A stretch of DNA of 64,000 bases from Neptuniibacter sp. 1_MG-2023 (lineage in GTDB: Bacteria > Pseudomonadota > Gammaproteobacteria > Pseudomonadales > Balneatricaceae), in assembly GCF_030547185.1 (NCBI RefSeq), contig NZ_JAUOQR010000004.1:1-64000 (forward strand). The letters are read 5' to 3'. Shown in pieces: positions 10,263 to 18,777 of this stretch. Position 1 is the first letter of the stretch. Each line of letters starts with the position of its first letter. Below the pieces are notes generated by a model, which saw only the letters and a program-made list of their open reading frames with translations, was not told the DNA's origin and searched no databases. The translations under genes were made by a program, and so were the position numbers.

Positions 10263-11273
10263 ATGAGTCAATCTGAAAAAACTGCAGTCGTTTTAGTTAA
10301 TCTAGGCACACCAGATAAAGCAGAACCGAGTGCGGTACGCCGTTATTTAAAAGAGTTTTTGTCTGACTCGCGGGTTGTTGAAGGTAAAGGGCTGCGCCGT
10401 CTGCTTTGGCTAAGTGTGTTAAATGGCATTATTCTTAATCTACGGCCGAAAAAGGTCGCTAAAGCCTACGCTAGCATTTGGGAAGATGACTCGCCCATGC
10501 GCAAAATTCTAGATAAGCAGGTGGCTGAGCTACACCTCCTGCTGCAAAAAAACTATGGTGACACGGCCCCCGATGTATTTGCAGCCATGACCTATGGTTT
10601 GCCTAACCTAACAGCGCGATTAGAAAAACTGTCCGAAAGCGGTTATAAAAAAATCCTCATCGTGCCTATGTACCCACAATACTCAGCGACAACGACAGCA
10701 CCTATCTATGATCAAGTGGCTAAGTACCAGTTAAAACAGCGTTGCGTGCTTGATATTCGTATTGTTAATTCTTATTACAGTCATCCTGCTTATATCAGCG
10801 CGTTGGCGAACCACATACAGCAGTTTAAAGAGCAGAACGGCACGGCAGATAAGTTACTCCTTTCCTACCACGGTATTCCTAAGGAATATGCAGATAAAGG
10901 GGATCCGTACCCTGCACAGTGCCATGAAACCTCTAAACTACTCGCCGCTAAGATGGGACTGACTGATAATGAATGGGTAACCACCTTTCAATCGCGCTTT
11001 GGCCCCGCTGAGTGGATGCAGCCCTATACCGATAAAACCCTTGAGGCGCTGCCCGAAAAAGGGGTTAAAACACTGCATATTACCTGTCCGGCGTTTTCCG
11101 CAGACTGTCTAGAAACCCTAGAAGAGATCGCTATAGAAAACCGTGATGTGTTCCTGGAAGCGGGCGGCGAACAGTATGATTACATTCCTGCATTGAATGC
11201 GCAGGCCAGTTTTATAGACCTCTTGGCTGTCTTGGTAAAAGAACAAGCAGGCGATTGGGTAGGAGAGCGTTAA
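10263..11273 (+). CDS. hemH: Ferrochelatase
   Basis: Inserts Fe2+ into protoporphyrin IX as the last step of heme synthesis. The 336-residue protein has the metal-binding catalytic histidine His203 in LLSYHGIPKEYADKGDPY and the acidic active-site helix CLETLEEIAIE near 278-288. The N terminus (VVLVNLGTPD) is typical. AAGGA precedes the ATG. rlmB begins one base after the stop, so the two are probably co-transcribed. Confidence 0.96.
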   Translation: MSQSEKTAVVLVNLGTPDKAEPSAVRRYLKEFLSDSRVVEGKGLRRLLWLSVLNGIILNLRPKKVAKAYASIWEDDSPMRKILDKQVAELHLLLQKNYGDTAPDVFAAMTYGLPNLTARLEKLSESGYKKILIVPMYPQYSATTTAPIYDQVAKYQLKQRCVLDIRIVNSYYSHPAYISALANHIQQFKEQNGTADKLLLSYHGIPKEYADKGDPYPAQCHETSKLLAAKMGLTDNEWVTTFQSRFGPAEWMQPYTDKTLEALPEKGVKTLHITCPAFSADCLETLEEIAIENRDVFLEAGGEQYDYIPALNAQASFIDLLAVLVKEQAGDWVGER

Positions 11274-11274
11274 T

Positions 11275-12015
11275 ATGCAGTATGAACACCTATTTGGTAT
11301 CCACGCGATCAATACTGTTTTAAAGCGCGATCCTAAACGAGTACAGCGAATCCTTATTTTAAAGGGTCGCAATGATGAACGTATGCATAGCCTATTTGAA
11401 ACGGCCATGAGCCATAAAATTCAAGTGGAGCAAGTAAGCAAACGTGAACTGGAAGAACTGGTTGAGGGTGGCGTACATCAAGGTGTTGTTGCCCTCTGTA
11501 AGCCGATTCCAACCCGGACTGAAAAGTACCTTGAGCAACTACTCGATAATTTAGATGAGCCCGCGTTTCTGTTAGTACTCGACGGCGTAACGGACCCGCA
11601 TAACTTAGGCGCTTGCTTGCGAACCGCCGATGCGGCGGGTGTTCATGCGGTGATCGCACCCAAAGATAAATCAGCTCCCCTCAATGCAACTGCATCAAAG
11701 GTCGCCTGTGGCGCTGCAGAAGTGGTTCCATACGTGTTGGTCACTAATCTAGCCAGAACGTTAAAAAGCCTACAGCAGCGTGGTATCTGGACAACCGGTA
11801 CCGCAGGCGAAACAGATCTGGATGTTTACAAAGCCAACCTAACTGGGCCAATGGCGCTGGTTATGGGGGCTGAAGGGCAAGGTATGCGCCGTTTAACTCG
11901 CGAACATTGCGATCAACTGGTTAAAATCCCTATGGCGGGCGAAGTGAGCAGTTTAAACGTATCTGTAGCGACAGGTATCTGCTTGTTTGAGGCGGTTAGA
12001 CAGAGACAAAATTAA
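11275..12015 (+). CDS. rlmB: 23S rRNA (guanosine-2251-2'-O)-methyltransferase
   Basis: SpoU/TrmH-family SPOUT methyltransferase that methylates G2251 in the 23S P-loop. The N-terminal substrate-binding domain (about 1-75) is followed by the SPOUT domain. Motif 1 is DPHNLGACLRTADAAG, motif 2 is LVMGAEGQGMRR and motif 3 is IPMAGEVSSLNVSVA, which forms the knot that binds AdoMet. Its ATG lies one base after the hemH stop. In many gammaproteobacteria rlmB sits beside rnr or rpsF; here it is followed by a cassette array. Confidence 0.95.
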   Translation: MQYEHLFGIHAINTVLKRDPKRVQRILILKGRNDERMHSLFETAMSHKIQVEQVSKRELEELVEGGVHQGVVALCKPIPTRTEKYLEQLLDNLDEPAFLLVLDGVTDPHNLGACLRTADAAGVHAVIAPKDKSAPLNATASKVACGAAEVVPYVLVTNLARTLKSLQQRGIWTTGTAGETDLDVYKANLTGPMALVMGAEGQGMRRLTREHCDQLVKIPMAGEVSSLNVSVATGICLFEAVRQRQN

Positions 12016-12475
12016 GCAATTCATAATCTAACACTTCACTATGGCCGACTGGCATCGGACAAAGGTTGGCCGCCTATAGGGACGATCTTAGTGTAGGAGC
12101 TCAGCCCCTGAGCGAAATTGGGGTAAATAAGGCCAGCGTAGATTTATTAAGATCAGTTGTTCTACGGTTACTTTTCACAAGGATGCATACCCCTTAAGTT
12201 TGCTCTTTTCTGAGCTTATTACTCCTAAGGATGCTTGTATTCCTATCTAGGCTAGGTTAAATATATTTATAAATCAGACAGATGGATGTCTGGCATGGGT
12301 AGATAAACGTAGCCTTTTTGTATGGGCTGTGCATATCAATTGTTAATGCGCATGCTCGTTTTGTCACGGAAGAGTACGATCGAATTCTTTAGTTTCCCCT
12401 TCCTTTTCAAATAATTACATCTATTTTTAATTAATAGCGATGTGGGCAGATACACGGGCCCCCGTATATACAAAT
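12016..12475. other. Long non-coding region before the cassette array
   Basis: About 460 bases with no credible ORF. It contains a 6-bp hairpin CAGACA-GATGGA-TGTCTG (12275-12292), two imperfect copies of AAGGATGC (near 12179 and 12228), and a GC-rich palindrome ACGGGCCCCCGT just before the first recombination core. This is where an integron integrase and attI would normally lie. I looked for IntI-like frames on both strands and recognised none, so any integrase has been lost or lies elsewhere. Confidence 0.45.
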
Positions 12476-12482
12476 GTTAGGC
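12476..12482 (+). other. Integron recombination core (attI-like or attC R' box)
   Basis: GTTAGGC matches the R' core consensus GTTRRRY and lies 7 bases before the ATG of the first cassette gene, as expected at a cassette's 5' junction. The preceding ACAAAT resembles the end of known attI sites. No matching R'' box (GCCTAAC) is found upstream, which favours attI or a degraded attC. Confidence 0.55.
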
Positions 12483-12489
12483 ATCAATT

Positions 12490-12931
12490 ATGGATCGAGA
12501 TAATGATTTAATTAGAGGTGTTGGATACATGGTTATTCAAGCATCTCACCTAGAGCGCACAATAGAGGAAATTTGTAACTTTCTAGCTATGGGGATTACT
12601 CGACCGGAACATCACGAAACTAAACGAGTGAGTGATAAAATCAAATGGTGTAAATGTCAAATCAAAGAACTTAACAATACTAAATTAGACTCTCTGGATA
12701 AAAGCTTTGAATCTACTAAATAAGAGAAATAGATTAGTTCATGGACAAATCTTCTTTGCTTCAAATGCACCAGAAAAAATTGTACCAAGTAAGCTCAAAG
12801 ATAACGAAAGAACAATTTTACCATCTGAACCTTATGATCTGGCAGAGTCTATGTACAATCTTCATCAAAGAATCTTGAGCGAAAATGCATCTAGGTTGGT
12901 ACATTCATTGAAGAGTAGAATAAATGCCTAA
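12490..12931 (+). pseudogene. Frameshifted HEPN-like protein (cassette 1 gene)
   Basis: Two overlapping frames (12490-12723 and 12707-12931) read as one protein of about 146 residues broken by a single-base shift. Removing one base from the AAAA or TTT run at about 12699-12709 joins them smoothly as ...LDKALNLLNKRNRLVHGQ. The restored product has an N-terminal helix (ASHLERTIEEICNFLAM) and the motif RNRLVH, which fits the HEPN nuclease signature R-x4-H with the common RN start. HEPN proteins are often RNases in toxin or defence systems; activity here is inferred. It could be a real frameshift, a programmed shift or a sequencing error. The stop (12929-12931) lies inside the attC R'' box. Confidence 0.65.
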
Positions 12932-13028
12932 CAAGTCTTTTCAAGACGGACAAATTACAGCTGGCTACGTTTCGCTTCGCTACACATTTTAGCCAATCAT
13001 TACTTAGCCTGTTATTTGGGCGTTAGGC
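12926..13028 (+). repeat. attC recombination site 1
   Basis: About 103 bases bounded by exactly complementary boxes, R'' GCCTAAC (12926-12932) and R' GTTAGGC (13022-13028). Inside are matching L boxes (GACAAATTACAG on the left, CTGTTATTTGGG on the right) and a central palindrome (TGGCTA ... TAGCCA). This folds like a standard integron attC, and recombination would occur between G13022 and T13023. Confidence 0.85.
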
Positions 13029-13049
13029 AATCCAATAGGAAAGTAGAGA

Positions 13050-13571
13050 ATGACTGATAATAATGAATTAAAAGGCCTAGGTGGATGGTTGATATTAGTA
13101 GGAATCGGAGTTGTATTAAACCCGATTAGATTACTTGTCACGCTAATCCCTACTTTCAAACCAGTCTTTGAAGATGGAGCTTGGGAGGCTATAACTACAG
13201 AAGGCTCTGAAGCCTATATTCCATATTTAGGCTCTTTATTGGTAGGTGAAATAACATTTAATGCCATAATGGTCGCCGCCTCTATTTATTTAATATATTT
13301 ATTCTTTTCGAAACATAATTTATTTCCAAAGCTATATATAGCTATTGTAACGGCATCATTGATATTTATTCCCTTGGATGCATGGGTTGTAACACTTATA
13401 TTTCCTGGTGAGCCTATGTTTAACCCGGATACAACAAAAGAATTTATGAGATCGTTTATTGCTGGTGTGATTTGGATTCCTTATATGCTTTTATCAAAAA
13501 GAGTAAAAGTGACATTCGTAGAAAATTTGCCTAACAAACAAATGCATCCGACCGCTGAAAGTGTTGGTTGA
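13050..13571 (+). CDS. DUF2569 family membrane protein (cassette 2 gene)
   Basis: 173-residue integral membrane protein. The N-terminal LGGWLILVGIG, the FFSKHNLFPKLYI loop and the C-terminal IAGVIWIPYMLLSKRVK are characteristic of DUF2569. Four hydrophobic helices are visible, at about 8-33, 58-88, 92-118 and 136-151. The last dozen residues (PNKQMHPTAESVG) are encoded by the attC site, a tail seen on many cassette proteins. The function of DUF2569 is unknown. A GGAAAGTAGAGA ribosome-binding region lies between the attC end and the ATG. Confidence 0.85.
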   Translation: MTDNNELKGLGGWLILVGIGVVLNPIRLLVTLIPTFKPVFEDGAWEAITTEGSEAYIPYLGSLLVGEITFNAIMVAASIYLIYLFFSKHNLFPKLYIAIVTASLIFIPLDAWVVTLIFPGEPMFNPDTTKEFMRSFIAGVIWIPYMLLSKRVKVTFVENLPNKQMHPTAESVG

Positions 13572-13585
13572 GTTGGGCGCTAGGC
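13529..13585 (+). repeat. attC recombination site 2 (short, partly degenerate)
   Basis: 57 bases from R'' GCCTAAC (13529-13535) to GCTAGGC (13579-13585). The R' box departs from GTTRRRY at its second base, so the outer arms pair at only six of seven positions. The first half (AACAAACAAATGCATCCGACC) resembles common environmental attC sites. This would be the terminal, possibly inactive, site of the array. Confidence 0.7.
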
Positions 13586-13881
13586 GCTAATATTTCCGAG
13601 GATCAAGATGGCTTTTATAGAATTAATGAGGTCAGAGTACATTTAGCCAAATTTACACAGAAGTCATGTGAAGAGGGTTTATTCTGTTAAAATGGGTAAT
13701 GATCTTTCATATAAGCGATCAAACTACGCCCGTTTCTTTGTAGTGGTTTGATTTGTAATATTTATCTCTTTTTAGCGGTCTTTCCGCGTGACTACTTTTT
13801 TGTACGTTAATATCGACGTGCATCGTTTTTTTAAGGCGGTGAGGTTGGGTTTTGCTATCCATCTCATCGCTTTTCTTGTTA
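13586..13881. other. Intergenic region after the cassette array
   Basis: About 296 bases. A tiny frame at 13609-13647 (12 codons, preceded by GAGG) directly after the second attC might be the stub of a third cassette gene. A loose inverted repeat (GATCAAACTAC ... GTAGTGGTTTGAT, about 13717-13752) follows. The helicase promoter should lie here, but no clear hexamers were found. Confidence 0.35.
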
Positions 13882-15126
13882 ATGAGTACACCCATGTTTA
13901 CCGATATCGCATTGCATCCTGAACTTGAGAATAATTTGAAAGCGGCGGGCTATCTTGAAGCTACGGAGGTGCAGCAACGAGCGGTGCCTTTATTATTGGA
14001 AGGGCAGGATTTACTGGTGAGTGCGCCAACCGGTAGCGGTAAAACGGCGGCGTTTCTGATTCCGTTAATCCAGAGCATGGTGGGGCAGCAGTCGCCGGCT
14101 AAACAGCCACGTGCGTTAGTTTTAGTTCCCGTACGGGAGTTGGCGGATCAGATACTCCAGCAGTTTAGTAAATTAGCGCAGAACACAGAGCTTTCTGCGG
14201 TTTCTGTGGTTGGGGGAGAGGACTTTAAAGTACAAGAAAAGCGTTTAGCGTCAGCGGATTTAGTGATCGCAACCCCAGGCCGTTTACTGCCTCATATCGA
14301 AAACCAATCTATTGAGTTTGATAGCTTAGATTTTCTTGTGTTAGATGAAGCAGATCGTATGTTGGAAACAGGGTTTAAGGAGAGCTTGCAACAGATTCTG
14401 TCCGTTTGCCCTGATGCTCGCCAAACCTTGTTGATCTCGGCTACGCTGCCAACGGCTATACGTTCATTGGCTAATGAGATATTAGATGCGCCGGAATGGG
14501 TGCAAGTGGGCCAAAAGCGTGAAGCGGCAGAGGGGATTAAGCAGTACCTTATACTCTCTGACGATGTAGCGCATAAAGATAAACAGCTGTGCGCACTGCT
14601 AAAAAATGAGGAATACACTAAAGCGATTGTGTTTAGTAACAGTAAAACCCAAGCACGTCGTTTAGATGGTTTTCTTCGTTACCATAAATTAAAAGCGGCG
14701 CTTTTACATGGCGATGTACAGCAAAAGGGACGTTTTGCCACCATTGAGGGGTTCCGTAAAGGAACGACAACCGTATTAGTAACAACCGATCTTGCATCCC
14801 GTGGGTTAGATGTTGAGGATGTTGATCTGGTGATTAACTTTGAGATGCCGCGTAAAGGTGATGTTTATCTACACCGTATTGGCCGAACAGGCCGTGCAGG
14901 CGCTGAGGGTGAGGCGGTTTCGTTAGTCGATGCCACTGAGTGGAACTTGATGTCTTCTATCGAGCGTTATCTAAAAACGCGTTTTAGACGTAAATTGATA
15001 GAAGGCTTAGTGGGTAACTATAAAGGCCCGAAAAAACTCAAAGCCTCAGGTAAAGCGGCCAGCAGTAAGAAAAAGAAGAAAGACAGTGCTGTTAAGAAAA
15101 AAGCGCCGCGTAAGGCTAAGCGTTAA
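13882..15126 (+). CDS. DEAD-box ATP-dependent RNA helicase (SrmB-like)
   Basis: Unwinds RNA, probably in ribosome assembly or RNA turnover. Motifs in order: Q-motif region, Walker A SAPTGSGKT, PVRELADQ, TPGRLL, DEAD in LDEADRM, SATLP, and in the second RecA domain VTTDLASRGLD and HRIGRTGRAG. The C terminus is short and very lysine-rich (about 35 residues), which should bind RNA. Sequence flavour is nearest to SrmB, but I do not assign the symbol. The start is uncertain: ATG at 13882 (MSTPMF) or 13894 (MFTDIA). An upstream in-frame TTG at 13852 would add hydrophobic residues unlike the family. Confidence 0.9.
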   Translation: MSTPMFTDIALHPELENNLKAAGYLEATEVQQRAVPLLLEGQDLLVSAPTGSGKTAAFLIPLIQSMVGQQSPAKQPRALVLVPVRELADQILQQFSKLAQNTELSAVSVVGGEDFKVQEKRLASADLVIATPGRLLPHIENQSIEFDSLDFLVLDEADRMLETGFKESLQQILSVCPDARQTLLISATLPTAIRSLANEILDAPEWVQVGQKREAAEGIKQYLILSDDVAHKDKQLCALLKNEEYTKAIVFSNSKTQARRLDGFLRYHKLKAALLHGDVQQKGRFATIEGFRKGTTTVLVTTDLASRGLDVEDVDLVINFEMPRKGDVYLHRIGRTGRAGAEGEAVSLVDATEWNLMSSIERYLKTRFRRKLIEGLVGNYKGPKKLKASGKAASSKKKKKDSAVKKKAPRKAKR

Positions 15127-15238
15127 GGCTTTGTTGAGTATGCGCTTTTAGGCCCTAGTAAAGGACTTGATAGCATTTACAGGCCGTTATAATTGATACC
15201 CTTGTGGGTTAATTACAATCTGCATATTCGCTGGTGGG

Positions 15239-15267
15239 CCCTGTGGTTTACTTTTTAAACCACAGGG
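15239..15267. terminator. Strong hairpin between convergent genes
   Basis: A perfect 12-bp stem, CCCTGTGGTTTA / TAAACCACAGGG, with a 5-base loop lies between the converging helicase and chemoreceptor genes. No T-run follows on either strand, so it is a terminator or processing stem by position rather than a textbook intrinsic terminator. Confidence 0.6.
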
Positions 15268-15277
15268 CTAACGAATG

Positions 15278-17308
15278 TTAAAACTTAAATTGAGAGAGAA
15301 TCTCACCAAGCTTCTCTGCTTGACCCTCTAAATGGCTGCTTGCATGGCTATTGCTCCGAGCGTTGTTAGCGGTTTCTCCGCTAGCCTTATTAATCCGCTC
15401 TAAACTATCTTTTGTTAGAGATGTGACCTGAGCTTGCTCTTCGGTTGCTGTAGCGATAAGCAAGTTGAGTTGATTGATTCTATCGATCTCTGCTGAAACC
15501 GTTTTAATAAGAGTTTGTACATTGGTGGACAGATCAACATTGTTAAGGGCGAGCGTCTGACCTGACTCCATCACGGACACTGCTTTCTCAGCTTTAAGTT
15601 GTAAAGTATCGAGGAGCGATCTGATTTCTTCCGTCGCTTGCTGTGTACTGTGTGATAGTGCACGTACTTCATCGGCAACCACTGAAAAACCACGCCCATG
15701 ATCGCCAGCGCGTGCAGCTTCTATCGCAGCATTCAGCGCGAGGAGGTTTGTTTGTTCGGCAATCCCTTCAATAACACTGATAATGCTACTAACTTTATTA
15801 CTTTCTTCTGCAAGGTTTGAGATCACTTGGGTTGCGGCGAGAATTTCCCGAGAAAGGTTCTCTGTCGCTTGTCGATTTTCTTCAACAATATTACAGCTTT
15901 GATTGGCGCTTTGTTTAGCGTCCTCACTACATTCGGCGGCTTCACTAGCATTGTTTGCGATGTCGTTAACTGTACTGTTGATCTCTTCCATTGCGGTGAC
16001 TGCGTGATCACATTCGATATTTTGTGTTTCAACGGCTTTTAATGTCAGTGTGGAATTTGATTTAAGTGTCTCTGAGGTTTGGGCGAGATCGGCTGCACTT
16101 TTTGATACGCTTTGAATCGTTTCGGCTATCCGGGTAACAAAACGGTTAAAGTTAGCAGCTAAATCGGAGATCTCATCATTTCCTTTTTCGGGTAAGCGGA
16201 CGCTTAAGTCGGCTTCTCCACAAGCGATCTCTGCCATCTGTGTACTGGCTTCTATTACCGGCTTGATGACCATTCTATAACTTAACCAGATGGCGATGAG
16301 TGTCAGTATTATGCCTATTGGGAGGCTCGCAATCATCGATGCGTTTAAGCTATTTGCATCGTCAACAGTTGTTAGCGTTTGTTGTGAAACCTCTGTTGAA
16401 ATTTTGTTATTCAAACTTGCAGTATGGGCGCTAAGTGCGAGGGTGATCTGCAAAAGTTGATCGCGTGTGTTAAGAAATTGTTCTTGGCTGGTTTGAACTT
16501 GGATTGTTGCGGTTTTGTGTAATTGAAGTGTTTTTTCTATGGCTTCTGAATAGGAGGTTCCTTTCCAGTTACCGCTATTAATAGTGCTGGTGGCTAAGGG
16601 AGAATGGCTTATTTCAGAAAGTGAATCGCTTAGGTTGTTTAATGCGTCGATTACAGATTCTTTTTCTTTTGAGGGGGTAGATGATTGTAGTTGTTTTTGC
16701 AGGGCCACTACTGATTCGCCTAAGGCAATACGTGCGCGATAGGTTGCAATAACAAACTCCCACTTTTCTTCGATATCGCCACTCCATGACGTTACTTGGT
16801 TACGTTGAAAAGCATCTTCTAATGAGGAGATTTGATAGTTGCCATAGAAACCTAGTCGTTGCATGAATTTATTGAAGTTTTGTGTTTCGCTATTACTGTG
16901 TTCTATCGCCGCAACATAAGCGGAGTGTTGCTCAAGAACCTTTTGTTTTATCGACTTTAATTGCTCAACCAATGCATTAAGTGCTTGGCTCTCTGCTTGG
17001 TATTTACTTTTATTTAGCTGTGAAAGGGCGGTTTCAGTTGCGCTAAGATGTTTTTCAATGGTGTTTTGAGTCGTTTCGCTTAGCGGTTCTTGATAGACAA
17101 GTGCATTAATAAGCTGTTGGCTACTTTGGTTAATATGAAGTCTAAGAGAAGAGGAACTATCAGCACTTTGCCACGCTTCACCTGAAATCTGTTCGAGTGC
17201 ATTGCGAATACTGCTAACACCGTTTAAAGCGTAAAGGTTACTGATGATTAGAACCACGAGGGTGAGCAAAAAGCATCCACCTATCTTGAGTCCAATAGTC
17301 ATTTTCAT
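15278..17308 (-). CDS. Methyl-accepting chemotaxis protein
   Basis: Transmembrane chemoreceptor. Near the N terminus is a first membrane helix ([19 protein letters not shown]), then a long helical periplasmic sensor of about 300 residues, a second helix ([14 protein letters not shown]), a HAMP domain and the cytoplasmic signalling domain. The conserved hairpin tip is present ([20 protein letters not shown] followed by [10 protein letters not shown]). It ends in GEILSQFKF with no CheR-binding pentapeptide. I place the start at 17308, where AGAGAG precedes the ATG; an in-frame ATG at 17344 is less well supported. The ligand is unknown. It stands alone, without che genes nearby. Confidence 0.93.
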   Translation of the reverse strand: MKMTIGLKIGGCFLLTLVVLIISNLYALNGVSSIRNALEQISGEAWQSADSSSSLRLHINQSSQQLINALVYQEPLSETTQNTIEKHLSATETALSQLNKSKYQAESQALNALVEQLKSIKQKVLEQHSAYVAAIEHSNSETQNFNKFMQRLGFYGNYQISSLEDAFQRNQVTSWSGDIEEKWEFVIATYRARIALGESVVALQKQLQSSTPSKEKESVIDALNNLSDSLSEISHSPLATSTINSGNWKGTSYSEAIEKTLQLHKTATIQVQTSQEQFLNTRDQLLQITLALSAHTASLNNKISTEVSQQTLTTVDDANSLNASMIASLPIGIILTLIAIWLSYRMVIKPVIEASTQMAEIACGEADLSVRLPEKGNDEISDLAANFNRFVTRIAETIQSVSKSAADLAQTSETLKSNSTLTLKAVETQNIECDHAVTAMEEINSTVNDIANNASEAAECSEDAKQSANQSCNIVEENRQATENLSREILAATQVISNLAEESNKVSSIISVIEGIAEQTNLLALNAAIEAARAGDHGRGFSVVADEVRALSHSTQQATEEIRSLLDTLQLKAEKAVSVMESGQTLALNNVDLSTNVQTLIKTVSAEIDRINQLNLLIATATEEQAQVTSLTKDSLERINKASGETANNARSNSHASSHLEGQAEKLGEILSQFKF

Positions 17309-17587
17309 AATAAGCTCTCTGGTAATATTTTTTATATTTTTCATTTCTCAAAAGCAATATGGATGCCATGAGGTCTATTACGACCGGATGTTGGTAAAGC
17401 GGAGTTTTCAGGAGGTTATGCACGATAGAGGGCGTGATAAATGGATGGATTTTGACCCAAAGTTTCTGTTTTTATGGGTGGTTATTAGCCAAAAGTATTA
17501 TTCTATGAGCGGAAAGAGAGGAGGCGACATTGCTGAAAATTAAACAGTGCCGCCTTATCGTTTTACTGTGTTAGGTATTATTCTTCG

Positions 17588-18775
17588 TTAGCTATGGGCT
17601 TTTGTGATTTCTAAAACATGGGTCGCAATCATAGTTTCTTCATTCGTGGCTATAACGCGTACAGTTACAGCTGAATCATTTAAGCTAATGATATTTTCAT
17701 TATTTTGGTTGGCATCTTCGGAGTAAGTTATGCCCAACCAGCGACAGCGATTTAATATTCTTTGGCGCACATCAGCATCGTTTTCACCAACACCGCCGGT
17801 GAATACAATTTGCCCTAACCCTTCTAATGCAGCAGACAATCGTCCAATTTCTAAGGCTGCGCGATAGCAAAACATCTCGATAGCTTCTTCGGCTTCAGGT
17901 TGCTCTGCACGATGAAGTTCGAGCATATCTGAGCTGATTCCTGACACACCCAACCAGCCACTTTGCTTGTAGATCAGTGTTTCTAATTGGTCGGCATCCA
18001 TCTGATGTTGGCGTTGGAGGTAAAGTAGAACGCCGGGATCTATATTACCGCAACGACTACCCATAGGTAAGCCATCAACAGCGGTAAAGCCCATAGATGA
18101 GGCGATTGATACGCCATTTTTAATAGCGCACATACTGGCCCCTGCACCTAAATGACAGACAACTGTATTCAGTGATGGACTTTGTAGTTGAGTGAGTTGG
18201 CGCTGAATAAATTCGTAAGATAAACCATGAAAGCCATAACGCCGAACGCCTTCGTCTGTGTATTGTCGAGGCAGGGCGTAGTTTTTTTCTAAGTTGCTTT
18301 GCTTGCTGTGAAACATTGTATCGAAGCAGGCAATTTGAGGTAGTGTGGGCTCGAGTGCCTGACAGGCTTCGATTAAACGAAGATTGTAGGGCTGATGCAA
18401 AGGGGCTAGAGGGATAAATTTCTCTAACTGAGCCTTAACTTCGCTGGTCACTATGCAAGGTTCACTAAATATCTCTCCACCATGTACAACCCGATGACCT
18501 ATGGCAACTAGGCTACTCTCAGGTAGATGCTGGCTTAGCCAGTTTAAAATAGTTTGTAAACACGCCTGGTGGCGCTCTTCCTTAGGTACTGATTGGTAAT
18601 CAGGCGTGCTTTGCTCAAGTGTCGCGCCGCTGGCATCTTTAACTTTAAATCGTGGGGTATTTAAAATATTCCCTAACTTAAAGCCATACAATAATGTAAG
18701 TGCACCGTTTCTTAATTCAAATAGGGCGCATTTCAGGCTTGAGGAGCCGCCATTAACGGTCAAAATAGTCTGCAT
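17588..18775 (-). CDS. ackA: Acetate/propionate kinase
   Basis: ASKHA-family kinase converting acetyl-phosphate + ADP to acetate + ATP. The N-terminal ILTVNGGSSSLK contains the phosphate-binding Asn and Ser residues, and CFDTMFH, YGFHGLSYEF and LGAGASM are family motifs; VFTGGVGEND near residue 310 binds the adenosine part. I chose the ATG at 18775 (395 residues) because the upstream 15 codons are not conserved in the family and would overlap the transferase gene. The start lies two bases after the stop of the upstream phosphotransacylase, so the pair is an operon. Confidence 0.93.
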   Translation of the reverse strand: MQTILTVNGGSSSLKCALFELRNGALTLLYGFKLGNILNTPRFKVKDASGATLEQSTPDYQSVPKEERHQACLQTILNWLSQHLPESSLVAIGHRVVHGGEIFSEPCIVTSEVKAQLEKFIPLAPLHQPYNLRLIEACQALEPTLPQIACFDTMFHSKQSNLEKNYALPRQYTDEGVRRYGFHGLSYEFIQRQLTQLQSPSLNTVVCHLGAGASMCAIKNGVSIASSMGFTAVDGLPMGSRCGNIDPGVLLYLQRQHQMDADQLETLIYKQSGWLGVSGISSDMLELHRAEQPEAEEAIEMFCYRAALEIGRLSAALEGLGQIVFTGGVGENDADVRQRILNRCRWLGITYSEDANQNNENIISLNDSAVTVRVIATNEETMIATHVLEITKAHS

Positions 18776-18777
18776 AA

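Larger units (their letters stand above)
12477..13585 (+). mobile_element. Two-gene integron cassette array without integrase (CALIN-like)
   Basis: Two consecutive single-gene units, each ending in an attC-type site: cassette 1 is about 12477-13022 and cassette 2 about 13023-13579. Both genes point the same way, have almost no non-coding DNA before the start codon, and have stop codons that fall inside the attC repeat. All of this is typical of integron cassettes. Base composition is more AT-rich than the flanking rlmB and helicase genes. No integrase gene is visible within the window. Confidence 0.75.

Noticed and set aside
12016-12475. Hidden integron integrase gene or pseudogene
   Set aside because: Read on both strands; no tyrosine-recombinase motif or long frame found.
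13609-13647. 12-codon frame after the second attC
   Set aside because: Too short to judge. Kept only as a note that a third cassette may have been truncated here.
15278-15310. C-terminal CheR-binding pentapeptide in the chemoreceptor
   Set aside because: The protein ends in SQFKF; no NWETF-like tail is present.
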